This document shows positions 21,936 to 28,007 of a stretch of DNA of 28,007 bases, piece by piece. Location: IMG/VR virus record IMGVR_UViG_3300042992_002743, positions 1 through 28,007 of that record; one strand, given 5' to 3'. The translations under genes and the position numbers were made by a program. Each line of letters starts with the position of its first letter. The first letter of the stretch is position 1. The notes beneath the pieces are model-generated. The model saw only the letters and a list, made by a program, of their open reading frames with translations, searched no databases and was not told the origin of the DNA. The DNA is from a virus.

Positions 21936-22202
21936 ATGATATCGTATAAAATTTGGACTGAAACAAAACAAAGAAAATTTGAAGACTTCAAAAATGTTAT
22001 TTTACCAGCATTGAATCTTGATTCCGAAAAGGGAATTTCAACCACTATCGATTCGTTGAGTATAGACAATTTGAAAAGCAAATTGCAAAGTTTGGAGATT
22101 TTTAAATTGTTACCAACTAAAAAGCAACAAGAAATAATGAAAAAAATAGAAGGTGAAAAAAGTGGAACTATACTTGATTTGATCAACAATATGATCAATT
22201 AG
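21936..22202 (+). CDS. small helical hypothetical protein (88 aa)
   Basis: An 88-residue protein of charged amphipathic helices, with 'LQSLEIFKLLPTKKQQEIMKKIEG' in part near the C-terminus. AGGA upstream of the ATG supports the start. It is a lone plus-strand gene between two minus-strand genes; its stop overlaps the stop of the M14 peptidase gene by four bases (TTAG). No family recognised. Confidence 0.6.
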   Translation: MISYKIWTETKQRKFEDFKNVILPALNLDSEKGISTTIDSLSIDNLKSKLQSLEIFKLLPTKKQQEIMKKIEGEKSGTILDLINNMIN

Positions 22203-22972
22203 GCGTAATTTTTAAATAGAAATTCTAACATTTTTCTATTACATAAGGTTCTCTTTGCTAGACTAGCATTGCAAGGGGTTTCGGTTGTTAAATAGTTTAT
22301 CCCCATGTTGTGAAATTTGTTTTCAATCGAACACTTGTGCTTTGGATGCATAGAGATTTTATCTTCAGATGGATGAGAAATCAAACCATTGTCGCATTCA
22401 TCTCCATGTATTTTTTTGTTTCTTATGGGAAAATAATTGCTTGCAAAATCAACAATTTTTTTCCATAAATGTATTTTTTCTTCATTTGAATAATATAAGT
22501 AAAAATCGTCACATGATGCATCTTCGTGAAGAGTCCATAATAATTCTGGCTTATCATTCTTCAATAAATTCATAATCGCTGCGGTTTCTGGCTGAAGAGT
22601 CGGCTTGCAAAAATCCCGATTAATATCAGTGTCATTTGAATTGTTTCTTGTGTTTTTTATAAAACCAGATGTATTAAGAAGTGGAATTATTTCTAATCTT
22701 ATGCTTTTTGGCATATTTGATTTTTGCATAAAATTTAAAATACCAGTAGTTCCAGCGGTTTCATTTCCGTGAATACAACCTATGATGTAAATGCTTCTAT
22801 CTATGTTTGGATTGATTGTAGCACGATATATTGGGGTTTCTGAATCTCCAATATTTGAAATAATTGCTTTTTTGCAGTTTTTTAACTGTTTTTCAAATTC
22901 TGAATACCTTGACAAACCAGAGTCTATAAAATTATGAAAATTCATATTTGTATCTATGAAATTTAACTCCAT
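22199..22972 (-). CDS. M14-family metallopeptidase / deacylase-like protein
   Basis: A 257-residue zinc enzyme of the M14 carboxypeptidase and aspartoacylase group. 'IIGCIHGNETAGTTGI' carries zinc ligands H68 and E71, 'NDTDINRDF' (113-121) the N-R-D substrate motif, 'WTLHEDAS' the third zinc ligand H149, and 'LTTETP' the catalytic glutamate E231. All expected active-site residues are present, so it is probably active. Family members cut C-terminal residues from peptides, including cell-wall peptides, or deacylate amino acids. The length is compact, without a pro-domain or signal peptide. The substrate is unknown; an amidoligase at 2495 offers an opposing reaction in the same genome. It is divergent from the small HNH gene by 17 bases. 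Confidence 0.8.
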   Translation of the reverse strand: MELNFIDTNMNFHNFIDSGLSRYSEFEKQLKNCKKAIISNIGDSETPIYRATINPNIDRSIYIIGCIHGNETAGTTGILNFMQKSNMPKSIRLEIIPLLNTSGFIKNTRNNSNDTDINRDFCKPTLQPETAAIMNLLKNDKPELLWTLHEDASCDDFYLYYSNEEKIHLWKKIVDFASNYFPIRNKKIHGDECDNGLISHPSEDKISMHPKHKCSIENKFHNMGINYLTTETPCNASLAKRTLCNRKMLEFLFKNYA

Positions 22973-22989
22973 AAAACTTACAATATTAT

Positions 22990-23265
22990 GTGAGCAAAAA
23001 ATACAGTAAAAAACAGATTAAAAAATTAGTTGATAAAAAATGTTATTTTTGTCAACAGAATGACTATTCATTGCTTGATGTCCATAGAATAATTGAAGGA
23101 AAAGATGGTGGCGAATACCACGAAATGAACACGATAACAGTTTGTGTTCTTTGTCACAGAAAGATTCACTCAGGAAGAATGAAAGTTTTTCGTAAATATA
23201 CAACAACTTTGGGAAGAATTGTTTTACATTTTGTTGATGAAAATGGTGAGGAAAAATTCGAATAG
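22990..23265 (+). CDS. small HNH endonuclease (91 aa)
   Basis: A 91-residue HNH protein: C18xxC21, 'DVHRI' with H32, 'EMNTITVCVLCH' with N47 and C52xxC55, and H60 in 'RKIHSG' make a full H-N-H with zinc cysteines. The start is GTG (22990-22992) and no ribosome site is visible; the ATG just before it is followed by a stop in frame. It is a lone plus-strand gene between two minus-strand genes and abuts the next gene's stop with no gap. Such small free-standing HNH genes in phages are often homing enzymes, which fits the isolation. Confidence 0.8.
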   Translation: MSKKYSKKQIKKLVDKKCYFCQQNDYSLLDVHRIIEGKDGGEYHEMNTITVCVLCHRKIHSGRMKVFRKYTTTLGRIVLHFVDENGEEKFE

Positions 23266-23748
23266 TTACTCGAACGGATTTAAATCAGATATCTTAACAT
23301 TATAACAATCAGACTTTACAATGAAATTGTTGTCTGGATCAAAATCACCCTGTTTTAAAAATTTAGCCTTTTTGAAATAATCTTCTTTCTCAAGCCAACC
23401 TAAAATATAAGCTTTTTTCCACTGGTCATTTCTTAATTCAAGTCTTACAAATGCGTAATTGGTACATTTTTGATGAATGTTAAATGCAGCCACAGAGCAT
23501 TCGTAATGAGGTTTTGGTCTTGATGTACATCTTTTTGTCTTGACATCCCAAAGTATATTGTCTTGAATAATATCGTAATCATAAGTATTGCCAACAATCC
23601 CTTTGATTATTTCATTTGCTGCTTGCTCTCCAATAAAACCAGCCATATTCCCTAATCCGCTAGTAATTGAATTTTTTATTCTTCCCATTTCAATTGATTT
23701 TCTATTTGCCCGAACAATCATATCATTTGTTATGCCGACTTCTAACAT
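23266..23748 (-). CDS. PD-(D/E)XK nuclease-like protein
   Basis: A 160-residue protein with the core pattern of a restriction-endonuclease-like nuclease. An early glutamate helix 'AGFIGEQAANEII' (E41) is followed by 'YDYDIIQDNILWDVKTKRC', in which D63 and D68-V-K70 match the (D/E)-x-K catalytic site. A beta-strand and helix 'YECSVAAFNI' follow as expected. AGGTG seven bases upstream supports the start. It sits between UvsW-side genes and the HNH, so recombination or DNA-processing is likely. A resolvase or a recombination-coupled nuclease are alternatives. Confidence 0.78.
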   Translation of the reverse strand: MLEVGITNDMIVRANRKSIEMGRIKNSITSGLGNMAGFIGEQAANEIIKGIVGNTYDYDIIQDNILWDVKTKRCTSRPKPHYECSVAAFNIHQKCTNYAFVRLELRNDQWKKAYILGWLEKEDYFKKAKFLKQGDFDPDNNFIVKSDCYNVKISDLNPFE

Positions 23749-23755
23749 GATACAC

Positions 23756-24067
23756 CTATATGTTTTTTAGAAAGAATTTTATCTTTTCATCATCCTTTAT
23801 TATTTGATAAATTCTTTTTTTGGAATTTTCCTGTAAGAAATCCAATTTTTCTTTTTTGCTTGGTTTAAAATTACAACTTTTAATTATTGGTTCCAAACCA
23901 AACAGGAATATCCATATTCTATAAGTGCTATTGTTTAATTTGGAAGAAACAAAATTGTAAAATTTTATCCAATTCAATTTCCAAATCTTAAATATTTTTT
24001 CATATCTTGTACACATTTGCTCGACTTGCGTTGTGTAAAATTCTTTGTCAAACTCAGGAATTATCAT
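23756..24067 (-). CDS. small hypothetical protein (103 aa)
   Basis: A 103-residue basic protein made of helices, with conserved-looking aromatics ('FKIWKLNWIKFYNFV'). It overlaps the stop of the UvsW gene by four bases, a typical coupling arrangement, and precedes the nuclease by seven bases. It may assist one of its neighbours, but nothing in the sequence shows how. No membrane segment or known motif is recognised. Confidence 0.68.
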   Translation of the reverse strand: MIIPEFDKEFYTTQVEQMCTRYEKIFKIWKLNWIKFYNFVSSKLNNSTYRIWIFLFGLEPIIKSCNFKPSKKEKLDFLQENSKKRIYQIIKDDEKIKFFLKNI

Positions 24068-25500
24068 ATATCCACCGTATCTTTGATTTCTATTTCGTGA
24101 CCTTGATCTTTTAGTATTTTTACTCTTCTTTTGCTATGAGTCAAAAGATATGGATTTATATTGAAAATAAAATCGTAATAATTTAATTCATTTTTATCTT
24201 TAGCCGTTCTTAGACCACGACCCATCCTTTGAATTATTTGATGATCTGCCTGACCACCAGCAGCATTGATAAGATTATGTACCTTCACATTAATCCCTGT
24301 GTTGAAAATTTGCTGAGTAGCAATTGCAACCACAGTCTCTTTTGACTGCTGTAATTGCAATACAACTTCTTTTCTTGTTTCTGTATTATCTTTTCCTTGA
24401 ACCCAAAGTGAATTTTTAAGCATTTGACTCAACTTGTCTCCATGAGCAACACGATCAACCAATATAAGTGTTCTTCCAGTACATCCTTTCGCTAATCTTG
24501 TCACAATATCATTGAAATATGTGTTTTCTGCAACTCCTCTTGTTACAGCATCAAGATAAATATCATAAGGAATGGCAGGTTCGTTAATTGGATAAAATGT
24601 ACACTTGCTAGAAGAAAGAATGCCTCTTTCTTGAAGCTGTGCCGTTGTTAATACTCCACCATCTGAAGACTTTATTTTAAGAACAGGTCCAAAATATCCT
24701 TTTACTTGATGTTTTTGTACTTTATCTCTTTCTCCAAATTTGAATGGAGTTGCACTAATCGCAATTCTAATATCAGCACCTTTAAGCTTCTTGTAGACCG
24801 CCATTGGAGTTTTACTCATCATGTCATGGATTTCATCAACGATAAGACATTTTATTTTTGGAAGAACCTTTTCCATTTTCATTACCGATTGAATGCTTGC
24901 CACAGTTATGATATTTGGCTCAACGCATTTTCCCCAAAGTCTACCAAGATTGCTAAAATTCCATTTTTTTAATTCAGAATAGTTTTGTTCTGCTAGACCA
25001 ATACGATTCTGCAAAACAAGTGTCGGTGTTCTTGGTGGAAGTGATTTCAAAATCCCTAAAAGAACATTGGTCTTTCCAGCACTTGTTGGGGCAAATATAA
25101 TGCCTCTTTTTTGTTTGATTGATGTGTTTATCAAATCAACCTGATAATCATAAAGCGTTACTTTTTCGGAATTTTCAGGCAACCATTGATTTAAAAAATT
25201 TTCATTTATATTTTCAATTTCAAATTTCGTATTCGTTCTTTTGTCTTGAATTTCATATTCCATTCCAAAATGCTTCAAAGCAGCAGATATTTCAGGAATT
25301 AATCCTGTAAGAAATCTCCCAGTCTCTTTTTTAAAAAATTCAGTGTAACCATCCCAAATCCTTTGTTTATACAATCTGCTTCTGAAATAATTTTTTTCAC
25401 GAAATCTTAAGGCATCCCAAAGAGTAGCTTTTATATTTTGGTCGGTTGTTATCAATTGCGAATAATCGTTTTCAATGACCAAAAGTGTGTTTTTTTCCAT
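24064..25500 (-). CDS. uvsW: UvsW-like DNA helicase
   Basis: A 478-residue superfamily 2 helicase that in T4 regresses forks, resolves recombination intermediates and removes origin R-loops. Residues 1-110 form an accessory region like the one in UvsW. Walker A is 'APTSAGKT' (137-144), 'LVLQNRIGLAEQ' follows, then 'DEIH' (222-225), 'SATPF', 'TLILVDRVAHGDKL' as motif IV, 'ATQQIFNTGIN' as motif V and 'QRMGRGLR' as motif VI. All motifs are complete. AGGAA seven bases upstream supports the start. Its stop overlaps a small gene by four bases. It is divergent from the virion-gene module at 25612. Confidence 0.92.
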   Translation of the reverse strand: MEKNTLLVIENDYSQLITTDQNIKATLWDALRFREKNYFRSRLYKQRIWDGYTEFFKKETGRFLTGLIPEISAALKHFGMEYEIQDKRTNTKFEIENINENFLNQWLPENSEKVTLYDYQVDLINTSIKQKRGIIFAPTSAGKTNVLLGILKSLPPRTPTLVLQNRIGLAEQNYSELKKWNFSNLGRLWGKCVEPNIITVASIQSVMKMEKVLPKIKCLIVDEIHDMMSKTPMAVYKKLKGADIRIAISATPFKFGERDKVQKHQVKGYFGPVLKIKSSDGGVLTTAQLQERGILSSSKCTFYPINEPAIPYDIYLDAVTRGVAENTYFNDIVTRLAKGCTGRTLILVDRVAHGDKLSQMLKNSLWVQGKDNTETRKEVVLQLQQSKETVVAIATQQIFNTGINVKVHNLINAAGGQADHQIIQRMGRGLRTAKDKNELNYYDFIFNINPYLLTHSKRRVKILKDQGHEIEIKDTVDI

Positions 25501-25520
25501 ATTCTTTTCCTAAAAATTCA

Positions 25521-25542
25521 TTTTCATCTAGATAGATGAAAA
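25521..25542. repeat. perfect 9-bp inverted repeat between divergent genes
   Basis: TTTTCATCT (25521-25529) and AGATGAAAA (25534-25542) around a four-base spacer form a perfect palindromic hairpin or dyad. It lies 21 bases in front of the UvsW start, within the 111-base divergent control region, so it could be an operator or a leader hairpin. Confidence 0.6.
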
Positions 25543-25589
25543 GATCAATGTCTTATTTGAAAAATAATTTTTATTATGTGATTTATTTT

Positions 25590-25597
25590 TCTAAATA
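25590..25597 (+). promoter_or_regulatory. T4-late-like octamer before virion genes
   Basis: TCTAAATA differs by one base from the T4 late octamer TATAAATA and stands before the first virion-like gene. The ribosome site AGGAGG begins only five bases after it, so a transcript starting at the usual distance would have an unusually short leader; this lowers the confidence. Confidence 0.35.
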
Positions 25598-25611
25598 CAA
25601 CAGGAGGAATT

Positions 25612-28007
<2,396 letters not shown>

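Overview
The window is visibly AT-rich, very densely packed with genes, and reads as part of a large lytic tailed-phage genome with a T4-like replication and recombination logic. Evidence for this is a UvsX-type recombinase with a glycine-less Walker A, a gp32-like zinc single-strand binding protein, a DnaB/gp41-type helicase, a UvsW-type helicase, a phage-type dCMP deaminase, HNH and PD-(D/E)XK nucleases, and an exact copy of the T4 late-promoter octamer TATAAATA. The DNA polymerase, however, is a short family A enzyme rather than the family B gp43, and the phage carries its own sigma-70-family factor. Shine-Dalgarno sites (GGAGG/GAGG) precede many starts, so the host probably uses them; no more specific host can be read from the sequence.

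Layout. 1-3508 (mostly minus): the start of a Ski2-like helicase, an HNH nuclease, four small unknown genes and an amidoligase. 3531-3995 (plus): a late-promoter octamer and a small lysine-rich protein. 4003-9356 (minus): sigma factor, UvsX, SSB, a charged coiled-coil protein, a protein with an 11-residue triple repeat, and a methyltransferase-like protein; the SSB gene has a sigma-70-like promoter and a leader of three tandem hairpins whose stems differ in sequence but keep pairing. 9386-11510 (plus): UDP-galactopyranose mutase and a glycosyltransferase, inserted between replication genes. 11507-16523 (minus): dCMP deaminase, GNAT acetyltransferase, unknown, replicative helicase, sigma-like protein, family A polymerase. 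16524-17145: the only long non-coding stretch, with several stable hairpins, a long-range 8-bp pairing and T-tracts; a probable structured RNA. 17146-18538 (plus): an unknown protein and a DUF3431-like protein. 18541-20468 (minus): a small unknown, a methyltransferase and a TAGT-like glycosyltransferase with overlapping ends, a candidate DNA-base hypermodification cassette. 20628-25500 (mostly minus): anchored thioredoxin, unknowns, M14 metallopeptidase, small HNH, PD-(D/E)XK nuclease, UvsW. 25612-28007 (plus): a virion-like protein and the start of a very long collagen-like fibre, cut by the window edge.

Working together: polymerase, helicase, SSB, UvsX, UvsW and dCMP deaminase supply replication, recombination and nucleotide balance. 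The sigma factor and the late-type promoter suggest phage-controlled transcription timing. A striking share of the rest concerns sugar or group transfer (mutase, two likely glycosyltransferases, two methyltransferase-like proteins, DUF3431). This could serve modification of DNA bases or of the threonine-rich collagen fibre; the sequence alone does not decide which.
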